Below are positions 43,275 to 54,796 of a stretch of 64,000 bases of DNA, piece after piece. Position 1 is the first letter of the stretch. Every line of letters starts with the position of its first letter. A program made the position numbers and the translations under genes. The DNA is from Albugo candida (lineage: Eukaryota > Oomycota > Peronosporomycetes > Albuginales): assembly GCA_040437565.1 (NCBI GenBank), contig JBDOQK010000001.1, positions 124,001-188,000 on the forward strand, given 5' to 3'. The notes under the pieces were generated by a model that had not been told where the DNA came from, searched no databases, and saw only the letters and a list, made by a program, of their open reading frames with translations.

Positions 43275-44842
43275 ATGGCTGACACGTCCGTACGCGGAAG
43301 TGTCTCAATACTTCCAGAACAAGTCACATCGCTCTCGCAAGTCACTTTAGGTGCATTATGAAGCTTATTATGGCGTTATCGATTGCTAAGCGGTTTCTAT
43401 ACGTAGTGTTGCGTCAAAATGGCTTGGGTGCATGTAATTTTATCCTTGGAATTGACTGTAGGTGTCTCGATTGAACTGTAGGTTGTTCTTACTCAATTTT
43501 TGGTGTGGACAACAGTCAGTAAAAATAACGAATGGAGTGGAAGAAGAACATATGGTGGTCGATGCTTACACGCTCCTTCAACTAATTTCCACCAATGCAA
43601 TCCGTATGAAGAAGTCCTCGATCCGCTCTGTCGGACTTTGCGAGTATTCGGTCGGTTGTTATTGTCTAATTTATTGGAATTGTTGGTCGCTGACTCCGTC
43701 TGTATCCGAAGGCTCAAGGAATGCTGTTCCATGTTATGGTTTTGGCGATCGAGAGACGAATGATACCTCGGTGTTTACGTTTTTAGGCGGTCGAGACTGC
43801 ATTTTAGGTCTTCCTTATGAAGGCGTTCAAGCGCGGTACGTGATCTGTCGAGTTGAAGGCTGCAATATGACACATTCCTATCACAGATATCGAGATGTTG
43901 TTCCTCATGTGGTTATGGCGGGTCCTGCATCGTTTGCTCCTCTCATCCATCAGAGCCTTGCAATTGTAAATGAGACCGGAGAATTTCATGTCTTATTCAT
44001 CATTGCCTCTGGACATTTGGCTGGATCGTCTAGAGAACTCCTTGCAGAATTGGATGTCAATGAACAGAAAACGATCGACGCTATCAAACTCGCAAGCCAT
44101 TTCCCTCTCAGTATTGTGATTGTGGGCGTCGGAGATGGACCTTGGGATGGTATGAAGCAGTACAAACGTTTCCTTCACAACCGAAAATTCGACAATCTGC
44201 ACTTTGTTGATTATGAAGTACGTGTCACCCAATTTCTTTGAATTAGACTCATTGAAATTCGAATAGAAAATCGCATCCAAATACTCTGCTTTCTGCAAAC
44301 GTCAAGCTCAGTTTGCACTTGATGCACTCATGAAACTTCCAGAACAGTATCGTGCAATTAAGCGTCTTGGGTATCTCGAAGCAGGTCCATTCAACTTTGG
44401 ATATCCTATTCCAGAGGTCCATGTGCATCCTCTACCACAGTCTAGCAATCAACCTGAAGAAGCAGAGGTCCCAGTATTTCCAATTCGAGTCTCAATGACT
44501 GCGGTTCCATCGACCGAGGATCAAGACCAAAGCCCGACCACAAGCAGTTGCAAGAAAACGCGCGCAAATACCAGCAGTTTTGATTCAAAAAGACCCAGTG
44601 AGCTATTAAAAGAGCTAGTTTGTGGATTGAGAGTAGATCATACGCAACCACGCACGTCATTGACAGCTGAAGAGGAGCTTGCAAAATTACAGGAAGAGCT
44701 TCTTTGTTGCATATGTGAAGAAAGGAGAAAGAATTTGGTGTTTCAGTGCGGTCACGAGACATGCGGCACATGCGCTTTGACGCTGAGAGATTGCCCAACA
44801 TGTCGTCAGCCGATTCAAATCCGCATCAAGCGATTTACGTAG
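43275..44842 (+). CDS. RGLG/copine-type RING E3 ubiquitin ligase
   Basis: Six exons (43275-43350, 43407-43457, 43516-43650, 43712-43835, 43887-44217, 44267-44842) with compatible phases encode 430 residues. A copine-type von Willebrand A domain spans most of the protein: metal site GIDFSKNNEWSGRRTY, then CNPYEEVL, VPCYGFGDRETND, MAGPASFAPLI, and QKTIDAIKLASHFPLSIVIV followed by GVGDGPWD. A variable linker precedes a C-terminal C3HC4 RING (CCICEERRKNLVFQCGHETC...CPTCRQPI). Plant RGLG proteins are membrane-anchored E3 ligases. No myristoylation signal is visible from this start (MADTSV), so a different first exon remains possible. Confidence 0.85.
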
Positions 44843-44921
44843 CGTCTCGAACGCATTTCATCAAAGAGTATATATTGTATACATATGAAGACCTTTTATT
44901 CGAAGGTAGTATACGCAATGG

Positions 44922-45021
44922 NNNNNNNNNNNNNNNNNNNNNNNNNNNNNNNNNNNNNNNNNNNNNNNNNNNNNNNNNNNNNNNNNNNNNNNNNNNNNNN
45001 NNNNNNNNNNNNNNNNNNNNN
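44922..45021. other. 100-N gap without flanking overlap
   Basis: Unlike most gaps here, the sequence after the Ns does not repeat the sequence before them. The right flank begins in a GACTCA hexamer repeat (45022-45043), which may have stopped the assembly. Confidence 0.9.
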
Positions 45022-45043
45022 AGACTCAGACTCAGACTCAGAC
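45022..45043. repeat. GACTCA hexanucleotide microsatellite at contig edge
   Basis: More than three tandem units directly after the N gap; the true length is unknown because the gap cuts it. In one frame it would encode Asp-Ser repeats ahead of the CHD gene. Confidence 0.7.
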
Positions 45044-45086
45044 GCGGCATCACTCTGTGTTTGTGAGTAAACGGCCCCGAAATGAA

Positions 45087-48000
45087 ATGGAAAATTCTTC
45101 CGACTCGGAAGCGGAACACCCAAAGGAAAGAGTGCACACTACGAAACGACAGGAAGTATCAACAGAGCAGCTGAGCAGTATGGTGATTGAGAAGATAATG
45201 GGCTCCAGAAAGGTTCAGAACAAGGAGAAGAAAACAGAGGTTGTGGAGTATTATATCAAATGGAAAAACTACTCGTATCTCCATTGTTCGTGGGAAACCA
45301 CTGACACGCTATTGAGTTTGGATCCACAGACAAATAAACAGCGAATTAAACGCTTTTTGGAGAAGAAACAACTCGGAATGAAGCATCACGTGGAGGAAGA
45401 GGACGACGAATTCGAAGATGGTGACGCACCAACGGGCGAAGAAACAGAGTATTTCGATCCCGAGTACCTGGAAATCCATCGTATCATTGCTTTCAAAAAG
45501 AACGCAAGCTATAAAGACGACGAAGGGAAGCTCTACCTCGTGAAATGGCGTATATTACCGTATTCCGATGCGACTTGGGAACGAGCTGAGGATCTGAAAG
45601 ATGACGAAGCTATCAAACGATACGAAGCGTCGTTACTCCTTCCACCAAAAAACGAATGGGAACCACTTCCACGCCCAAGTCTTCGCGAATATCGTAAAAT
45701 AGAAGAATCACCATCGTTTGGAACAGATGGAAGCCTTACATTACGTGTCTATCAGTTGGAAGGACTGAATTGGCTATTATGGAACTGGTACAATGAGCGT
45801 CCTAGCATTCTCGCCGATGAAATGGGTCTTGGAAAAACCATTCAGACATTGGCATTCCTCGATCGTCTTCGCGTGGATCCAAAGATCAAATGTCGTGGCC
45901 CGTTCCTCATCGTTGCACCGTTGTCTCTCATCGTTCAATGGCAAAACGAATGCGAAACATGGACGTGTATGAACTGTATCGTGTACCACGGGAACACGGA
46001 AGCCCGTGAAATCATTCGAGAGTTTGAATTCTACTTTTCCAACGAGCAGGGAAAGCCCGACAGGAAGAAACCATTCCGCTTCAATATCATTGTCACAACG
46101 TACGAAGTCGCTATCAAAGACATTGCATTCCTATCAAAAATCCGATGGCGATGTCTGATTGTCGATGAAGCCCATCGGTTGAAAAATCAATCGTCGCGAT
46201 TAGTGGAGCAGCTTCGATCCCTTCGACGCGATCATTGCGTTCTTTTGACCGGCACACCGCTTCAAAACAAAACGGAAGAGCTGTGGGCGCTATTGAATTT
46301 CCTCGACACTCGCTCCTTCCCGAGCGTCGAGGAATTTCTCGCGAAATTTGGCGATCTCCATGAAGCTCGACAAGTGGCAGATCTCCACAAAATGCTCAAG
46401 CCGTACCTTCTTCGACGCGTAAAAGAAGACGTTGAGAAATCGCTTCCTCCCAAAGAAGAAACAATCATTGAAGTGGAATTAACACCAGTGCAAAAGCAAT
46501 GGTATCGGGCTATTTACGAGAAGAATACGAGCTTTCTGAGTCGTGGAGGGAATCCCAATAACATTCCGAATCTGATGAATGTGATGATGGAACTCCGTAA
46601 ATGCTGCAATCATCCGTATTTGAACAATGGCGTCGAAGAGATCCTCAATGAAGGCTTACAAACCGACAAAGAACGTCATGAAATGATGGTGAAATGCTGT
46701 GGGAAAATGGTTTTATTAGACAAATTATTACCGCGATTGAAAGAAGGAGGTCACAAAGTCTTGATATTCAGTCAAATGGTTCGTGTGCTCGATATCATTG
46801 AAGATTATCTCCGATTCCTTGGGCACGCATACGAGCGTTTGGATGGAAACATTCGCGGAAACGATCGTCAGGCTGCTGTGAATCGATTCGTAAAGGAAGA
46901 ATACAAACGTTTTGTGATGCTGTTATCGACCAAAGCCGGCGGTTTGGGACTTAATTTGACAGCAGCCGATACGGTAGTTATCTTTGACAGCGATTGGAAT
47001 CCTCAGAACGATCTCCAAGCACAAGCGCGAGCCCATCGAATTGGACAGACACATTCCGTGAAGATTTATCGATTGATTACGCGAAAGACATACGAAATGC
47101 ATATGTTCCATAAAGCATCATTGAAATTGGGTTTGGATAAAGCTGTTCTGACACATATGCGACGAGAAAAAGAAGATCAAAAGGAAGGAATCAGTCGGAT
47201 GAATAAGAGCAAGAAATCAAAAGCACAAGAGACCAAAGAGATTGATGAATTACTGAAACGTGGAGCGTATGACGTCTTTCGCGATGAGAATGATACCGCT
47301 GCTGAACAATTTTGTGCCGCCGATATCGATCAAATTCTCCAGCGATCGTCTCAGATCGTTCAATACGAACAGGAAGCGCGTTCGACATTTTCGAAAGCGA
47401 GTTTCGTATCGGCGACAACCTCTGACGATGTCGATATTGACGACCCGGATTTCTGGAAGAAAGCGGTTGGTTTAGCAGAGCCAGAGCCTGATATCTCTGG
47501 CGATTTGCCTCTGCAACGTAAACGCACACGTGTCGCTCGCTTTGGTGCAATTTCCGCATCGATTGCGTACGATTCCGAATTGGATGATGAAGAAATTGAA
47601 AAGAAGGAGAAAGAGCGTAAAGAGCGCGAAAAAGAAATGGAGAAAGAACGTGTGGAAGAAAAACGTGAGCCACGAGATTGGACATTGAATGGACGTGATC
47701 GATTGCAACGTGCATTGATGCATTACGGCTTTGGACGTTGGGAAATGATTCGAAGTCAAAGTGGAGGAAGTCGTTCCGTGGAAGAAGTCGAGCGATTCGC
47801 GCGGGAATTCCTTTACGTCAGCGGTTTGAGTTGCAGTGATTCCGTCTCCTCGTCGAAAGACGAGACGCTGTTCGTGAAATCAATCGTACGTGCGTGTGTG
47901 TACGCTCAAGAGAACGGTCTGATCCAAGACGAACAAGTCCCGTCAGTGCTCCGCGATGAAGACTTTACCACGCGATTGAAGCAAGGCGGAGGACGTCGTG

Positions 48001-48873
48001 TTCTGATTCGTTTGGATATGCTCATGAGACTCCATCGGATCATTGCCGACGCATGCGATTCAATGGATACATTATGGCATCAAAAGCGTGAAAATGACAC
48101 AAACACCGACGAAATGTGTCCTCCGCCTCCAGAGACCGATTTAGACTTTCGTGTGAATTTCCATGGCGCGGTGAATGTCGTGAAACACATCCACGTGCTT
48201 CATGTTGGCGATCGACCTGCGTGGACACAAATTACGAGTTGGTGGAATAATGTCGGCGATCGGAGTTTACTGATGGGCGTGTTTCTTCACGGATACGGTC
48301 GATGTACGCAGATAATCAATGATTCTCGTCTTTGTTTCTATCAAATGGAAAGAGGTCTCAAAGAAGAGAAATGTGGCATTCCCATGGAAATGGATCGGAA
48401 GAGTGATACTGTGGAAGGCGATCATGACGATACGATGAGTATGACGACAATTGATGACGAGGAATCGATGGAGCTGAAAAGTGAAGTCGATGGTGAATTC
48501 AAACAACCGGAAGTACAGCAAATGAATCGACTATTACTTTGGCTGTTGTCTGCGGAAGATATCAAACGCCAAAAGGAAGAAGAAGCACATCGAAAAGAAC
48601 GCGTATCCATCGATCAACAACGTGTGACGATTTTGGAGAAGAAACAACGCGCTGCGTCGTTGTATCGAATTGAATTGAAAGCGATGCAATTAACGCAAAT
48701 GGATATCTTGCGACAATACGTTTTGATCCGACACAATTGTCAGTTGTCTTCGGATTCGATTGTGCGGAAAGCCAAAATGAAAGATTGGACCAAAAACGAG
48801 CGCAAGTCGTTTGCGTATTTATTGGCAATGCATGGCGCGCCACGAATTCTGACGAAAACGTCACAGCATTCGA
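45087..48873 (+). CDS. CHD-family chromatin remodeller (both ends near gaps)
   Basis: Open reading without introns from the left gap to the right gap; the first in-frame ATG is at 45087, and the stop is lost in the gap at 48874, so at least 1262 residues. Two chromodomains lie near residues 30-95 and 130-190 (YYIKWKNYSYLHCSWE, YLVKWRILPYSDATWE). The SNF2 ATPase follows, with DEMGLGKTIQT near residue 245, DEAH in IVDEAHRLKN, and the helicase C-lobe (LIFSQMVRVLDIIEDYL, AHRIGQT). Further on, DRLQRALMHYGFGRWEMI resembles the SANT-SLIDE region. CHD proteins slide nucleosomes. No PHD fingers are visible, so CHD1-like or CHD6-9-like is open. True start may lie upstream of the gap. Confidence 0.9.
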
Positions 48874-48973
48874 NNNNNNNNNNNNNNNNNNNNNNNNNNN
48901 NNNNNNNNNNNNNNNNNNNNNNNNNNNNNNNNNNNNNNNNNNNNNNNNNNNNNNNNNNNNNNNNNNNNNNNNN
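48874..48973. other. 100-N gap without flanking overlap
   Basis: It cuts the 3' end of the CHD gene. The 46 bases after it, up to about 49019, do not continue the protein convincingly, so the missing C-terminus probably lies in the gap. Confidence 0.9.
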
Positions 48974-49037
48974 AGGAGGATATCCTAGGGTAGGATACCC
49001 GGACTGCCGTATATAGTGTTTGAACGTAAACTTGAAA

Positions 49038-50040
49038 ATGACCAGCGAGCTTTTGGAAGCGTATTATCGCGCAGAGCTTTTGTTATCTGCTGTTTCAGAA
49101 CTTCCTGCTCGAGCGAGGACAAAGTTGGACGACACGTTTGATACCAAGGCTCTAGCCCTTACAACGCTCCAGGCTAACGCTAATGTGCAAATGTACCGCA
49201 AACAATGTGAAGCATTAGGCACAGAACATAGTCGTGTACCAACGCCTTTGATATGTCCTACAATCGAATCTGCCGATCCCAATTCTACTCCTCACAGTCA
49301 TTCTCCTACTCAGGTACCCCGATTCGTACTTTATCGCATCATCTCGCTAATTCGAATAGCTTTTGGTCGTACCGTTTATCGAGCGATATTTACACGAGAA
49401 ATGCGTGACGATTTGTGGGTTCCTCCACGCGGATAGAGACATTTCGCAGCTTGAGAACCTTCCAATTTACATTATGGTACATCCTCTCACTGTTGTTCGC
49501 TCTCTCACGCGATATGTAGCATCAGAAAAGCAAATTATCCGCTGAAGAAACGCATTGTCAAAATTTGCGAAAGGAAATGATCAAAACTCTCACAGTCGAA
49601 TTGGATGCGTACAAAGCGATGATCTGTAAGCTCGTACACATGCTTTCCACATTCAAACAGCTCGAAATGCCGCAATATTTGGCGCGGAAAACTCGTTGGC
49701 TTCACACACTCTCCACACTATTTCAGACTCAAGTGCAACTGTATCGATATCAGCTTTTAGAGCAAACATACACCTGCACCAAAGTCGATACGCTCTGTAA
49801 ACTCTCGTACGTGCCACTAAATTGGCAGAATCCCGTCTCACCGCTTCCCGTAGCGCTATTTTGTCCGATCGAAAAGCTCGCGCGCATTTAAAGCGTCAAA
49901 CGGTATCTTCCCATCGACCTCAAAATCCTATAACTGCTTCTTCCTCTGTAGCTGGAGACACAGCTTCAAATGTACAGAAACAATGGCAACGAATTCCAAA
50001 GAATTGCCAAATCGTACAAATCAATTCAAAAACGAATTGA
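49038..50040 (+). CDS. Coiled-coil protein, possibly augmin/HAUS4-like
   Basis: Four exons (49038-49313, 49360-49476, 49520-49806, 49854-50040) join in frame to 288 residues. It begins MTSELLEAYYRAELLLSAVS, continues LLVVPFIERYLHEKCVTICG and QLENLPIYIMHQKSK, then a long helical region (MIKTLTVELDAYKAMICKLV, TLFQTQVQLYRYQLLEQTYT), and a basic, Ser-rich tail. The layout (short N-terminal helices, LENLP, then a coiled coil ending in LLEQTYT) recalls HAUS4/AUG4, a subunit of the augmin complex that nucleates microtubules on microtubules, but I would not rely on it. The exon joins themselves are good. Confidence 0.5.
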
Positions 50041-50116
50041 TGAGAAAAAGAATTGGATGCAAACGGTTAATCAAATTCAATGACAAAGCGCTCAAACGCA
50101 CAATTCACAACTCAAT

Positions 50117-52307
50117 TCATAAATCATCGTCGTCTTTGAGATAATCGCGACTTGGAAGGTACCCACGCGGACTCTGAGCGGCTGCGAGTTCTGCTGGATG
50201 GCGTCGTGGACTCGTTCCTTCGTCTAGAAGACCTTGCTCTTCCAGCGGCATGTATTCGGCCAAAATACTTCGAACTTGATCGCGCATGTGCTGCTGTGTA
50301 CGACGCCAATACACATAGCCGGCAGCTGCGATTGTCGCACATACGAAAAGTGCAATGAATGCGATGGATCCCAATGATAAACTTCCATTCCCAACAGCGA
50401 TTGCTGCGTTTGATATACCGCCAGCTGTGATACATTCCAATAACGAGGCTGTGGACTGCTGAGCACAAGTACAAATCGCTGGAGGATCGTGTAGACCGAA
50501 CCCAGCACACACCATACTCAAGACGCTAGCTGAATCGATTTTCCCACGAGCGTGAACCCCATCCACATACAACGCAGGCAATCGCAAAAGCTCCAATTCA
50601 GCTTGTTTCTCAAGCTCTTTTTCCAAAATGGGATTCACAGCATCGACATCCAATCCATATGGCTGCATGCATTTATCGACTTGTACGGGGTCGAATCCGT
50701 ATTTCTTCATGATCTTTTCCGTGCACACTTTTTGTTTGAAAATCAATTCATCTTGGCCACACATCCGATCCGAATCTTTGACGTATTTCCACCAATTCAA
50801 CGCAACTCCCGGCTCTTTTTCGGATGCGAATTGCCACAAACATAGTCGNNNNNNNNNNNNNNNNNNNNNNNNNNNNNNNNNNNNNNNNNNNNNNNNNNNN
50901 NNNNNNNNNNNNNNNNNNNNNNNNNNNNNNNNNNNNNNNNNNNNNNNNTGTGGACTGCTGAGCACAAGTACAAATCGCTGGAGGATCGTGTAGACCGAAC
51001 CCAGCACACACCATACTCAAGACGCTAGCTGAATCGATTTTCCCACGAGCGTGAACCCCATCCACATACAACGCAGGCAATCGCAAAAGCTCCAATTCAG
51101 CTTGTTTCTCAAGCTCTTTTTCCAAAATGGGATTCACAGCATCGACATCCAATCCATATGGCTGCATGCATTTATCGACTTGTACGGGGTCGAATCCGTA
51201 TTTCTTCATGATCTTTTCCGTGCACACTTTTTGTTTGAAAATCAATTCATCTTGGCCACACATCCGATCCGAATCTTTGACGTATTTCCACCAATTCAAC
51301 GCAACTCCCGGCTCTTTTTCGGATGCGAATTGCCACAAACATAGTCGACGAAGATTCTCGACGACCACATCAGCACCAGACGCTCCAATGTCTTGATCGT
51401 GAGAAGGAGAAGGATCCAACAGACAGTAACGACCTCGATTCAGACACATATTCCCACACACATTTCCATGAGAATTGACGTGACATCCGACTTTACTTCC
51501 ATTGTACGATACAAAGTGAGGTGTGTGGAAGGCACGGACCCCAAATGCAGCGACCATTGGTTCCAACTTGTCAAGAATCACCATGGAATGTTCATCCCAA
51601 GAACTCTGCCACAAATCCCATTCCACACGGCCGTCAGGCGACGGAATTCCCCAATCAAACTTGATCATGACGTTACTGACACCCTCAGCATGGGTAATAG
51701 CGCGTTTGATAGCGTCACCATCGCTCTTACGGATCAGCATGGAAGGAATTGTAATGTCGCCGCCAGAATCGTCATCAGCCTAGAAGAAGGGTCAGACATA
51801 TCCTAGATTAGTGTGTGCCGTACCATAAATGGGAGATACTTTTCGCAAACGGTATCACCGGTTTCTTCCATGCATTCGACATCGGAACAAAGACACTTGT
51901 TATCTGCAATGATAACAGCACTTGCTCCACGATGCTGCGCATTCCGAACTTTAATGACGAAATGGCAATCGCCTCGGTCAATGAGGAGGGCAAATGGACG
52001 CTCCCAGTCACCGGTCGTATTGAGTTCATGGCACGCTGTCGAGTTGGAAAGTATTAATTGCGTCTGCAACGAACCAAGAGCGTACGACGGGTAGCCAAAC
52101 AATGCGTCTTTATGTGCATATCCATTTTTCTTTGTTAGGGATTGTGGAAACACAACTTGTAATTTCGAATGATCTTGCTGCAAAAACGAGTTCTTATGAG
52201 GTGCGCTAAAGGGTACGAGCGAAACCGACCTCGCGGGAAGGCCAGGAGTCGATGTTATGAGCTGCGACTGCTGTCGCAATCGCAAAGAAGTTGCGCAGCT
52301 GCTTCAT
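50117..52307 (-). CDS. Vacuolar sorting receptor (VSR/BP-80 type)
   Basis: Three exons (52307-52230, 52192-51824, 51779-50117), the last interrupted by the gap at 50849-50948 and its redundancy; the corrected protein is 536 residues. A signal peptide (MKQLRNFFAIATAVAA) is followed by a PA domain (LIDRGDCHFVIKVRNAQHRG), then the VSR central region (VEWDLWQSSWDEHS, GRYCLLDPSPSHDQDIGASG, VVVENLRRLCLWQFASE, WWKYVKDSDRMC, LPALYVDGVHARGKIDSASV). One transmembrane helix and a cytosolic tail with YMPL, the tyrosine sorting motif of plant VSRs, complete it. VSRs carry soluble hydrolases from the Golgi to the vacuole. The EGF repeats of plant VSRs seem absent or reduced. The first intron (37 bases) is tentative. 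Confidence 0.9.
50849..51347. repeat. 100-N gap plus redundant copy of 50450-50848
   Basis: Ns at 50849-50948. Bases 50949-51347 repeat 50450-50848 (399 bases) inside the sorting receptor. Removing Ns and one copy restores one continuous exon. Confidence 0.93.
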
Positions 52308-52416
52308 TATCTCGAATTTTGAAGGAGAATAAAAGAATAAAAGGATTGAGCAGTTACCTGCGACGAGTGCAGGTAATTAATGAAAGAGCGTGAGCTTAAA
52401 TTGTAATTATTGATTG

Positions 52417-54758
52417 TTAAGGCAATGCAAGCTGATACAGTTTTGTCTGATGCTGAATCTGAGAATGTAGATTGACGAGCGTTTGCGCAGCGCGTTCCGA
52501 CATGGTTTTATGCATGAGCGTTTTTTCAATGGTAATCATTCGAATTCTTGTGTTCTGTGACATGAGTGTACCCAATGCGCTTTGAAAAAATCGGCTTTCC
52601 ACTAACGTCTGATATCAGAATCAGAGTCAGATAGATCAGATTCTGCATTTGAACTTGACACACACAATCAAACCTGAATTTGGAGCCATTCGGACGTGTC
52701 AGCGGAATCGCCGATTTCTCTCTCAAGGAATAGTACCAATTGTTCTGTGAGCTGATAAAAGACTGTTTGCGTGCACAAATCACATTGTGTGCTATTTTCC
52801 ATACATTTCTCTATTGTGTGTTTCACCGAAATAATTAACAGCAAAATGTGAAAGACATAATGTCGACATTCCACCGGCACAACAGGCTCCGAAACGCTCT
52901 TATTCGTCCGAGATCCGGTACAATACGCAATCTCTTGTTCCATCGTTGCATTCTGTAAAATCGTTTTGAATTCGCTCACATAATAACGCACGAAAACAGC
53001 CACATTTTCCTGTTCTAACGCCATCAAAGCATCTTCCAGTTCATTAGTGTGGTTGACAGTTACACACAATTTTAACTTGTTACATTCCAGACTCCACACT
53101 GCTGGCCATTTCTCGCGAATTTGGGCGCAATACGCAATGAAAAGAAGCAGAATACTTGGATCCGTAGCAGCAGTATCCTTCCGCCCATCCGTTCCATTGA
53201 TACAAACCCTCAAACGCTCTAAAAAACACCTCAAAAAATCGATAGTGAGGGATGTGAGTCCCACTTGGAGTGCGTTTATGAGTATATGCTCCAAAGCGCT
53301 TCCACCGCCATTCTCTCGTTCAAATCCCATCAAACGATCCGTATCGTTGCTCGCCTTTACACGTAAAAGCACATTCACAGCCAATGCGACGGATTCCCAC
53401 GCACAATTCCACGTTTCAATGACATCGCCGCAACTGAGGCGCAGCCTCATAAGGTCGTCCTCATCCCTCACACTTGCGCGTACACTCCTCAAAAACCGAT
53501 TTCCTTGTATGAAAAACAATTGACTTTTTGTGAGTGTTTGAGGTATGCCGTCCCTCGCGTGACACTCTGAGGGAAGTGTTTTGAGTGATACTGAAAAGTA
53601 TTTGAGGAAGAGCTCTTCTCGTTGTCGCTCAATGGATTCCGACACGAATGCGACTACAAACGGATGCCGAAATTCGCTGTAAAAGGTCTGTATAGCCGTC
53701 TGTATCCTCTCATTCATCGACGTGGCTTCTGGAAGCTTTGTAAGCGCCTCTAAATGACAAAAACACTCGCCAACAGCTTCGACGATAAAGTCGCTGGTGG
53801 GAAATGCATTCTGTCGGATACTCGTCAATGCTCGATCCACCAGCGTCCATACCCTCTCCTGAACACTCTCCGCCTCCAATGAAGTGATAGAGTCTCCAAC
53901 GCCTTTGAAAACGGTCTCCTTCTCAAAGAGTTGATGGATCAGACCCCAAAGACACGTACGCAATTGCGCGACAATCATGCAGGAAGCCTCGACCGCCACA
54001 CGTCGACATGTAAAAGGCGTACGCGTGAACGTGTTTTCCAAATAGTCCAATTGCTTGGTAAGACATATCAATTTCGGCTTTGATGTGAGTTGCAGAGTTT
54101 CAATCACGCGTAAGACTTTCTCCTGCTGATCGACCGATAGGATCCGCGTCTCAAACTGAAGCAATATCGCATCATTCGCTTGTTTGGCAATCGCATGGAC
54201 AGCTTTAAACACGTTTTGGAACACACTTTGTTTCGATTTCAGTGCATGGAATTGAAGGCGTTTATACGCTTCCACAAATGGATCGTATTTTGCTTGCTGG
54301 AGACTTTGTTTCAACTGAGATGTCAGCTCCAAAATCGGACGAAATCGACTGAGCACGTGGAGTGCATTCTTCAGTTTTCGTTGTTCTTTTGCCCGTTGTA
54401 CCATCAGCGCCAACGACGAGTCTGTGATGTCGGTGAGCGTTTCTGCAGCTTTTACAAAGTGTCCAAAATCATCGGAATGGGAATGGATGGCGTCGAGTAA
54501 GGAACGCACAGCTTCATGACACGCTAAATACTGATCGAAATGGGTGGTGACCAGTGTTTTGAGCTGATTCGTGTTCTCCGACGTTTGACCGCGTAAGCGG
54601 ATAAGCTCTTCCTTCAGCGTTCGCAACGTCGTACACTACAGAATCCCAATGAATTGAAGGAAGCAGAATAAAGGAATTCCTACCGCGTGATGGACAGCCA
54701 AGTACTTTTGTGGATCGAACGATACGGAAGACAGATCGAATTTGTCATTTGGCTCCAT
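52417..54758 (-). CDS. SEC5: Exocyst subunit SEC5 (EXOC2)
   Basis: Three exons (54758-54684, 54635-52674, 52608-52417) encode 742 residues. It starts MEPNDKFDLSSVSFDPQKYL, matching the region just ahead of the exocyst Sec5 domain (F-D-P-x-x-Y-L ... TLKEELIRLR), then LKTLVTTHFDQYLACHEAV, the usual 'LV..NFD.FV.C' helix. The rest is alpha-helical, as expected for exocyst rods. SEC5 is part of the octameric tether that docks secretory vesicles at the plasma membrane. Animal-type IPT/TIG domain is absent. The ATG is only 38 bases after the kinesin-14 stop, and reading is open for about 90 bases upstream, so an upstream exon or a shorter protein than usual (others are ~900) is possible. Confidence 0.82.
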
Positions 54759-54796
54759 GCGTTCCCAACAAACGTCTTTATAAATATCCAATGCGT

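Noticed and set aside
45022-45063. Asp-Ser repeat reading (DSDSDSD) as the CHD N-terminus
   Set aside because: That frame ends after 15 codons and is not the CHD frame without an intron; the gap prevents a decision.
48974-49019. A CHD C-terminus after the gap
   Set aside because: It reads on only if the gap is taken as exactly 100 bases, an arbitrary scaffold value; the short sequence lacks CHD features.
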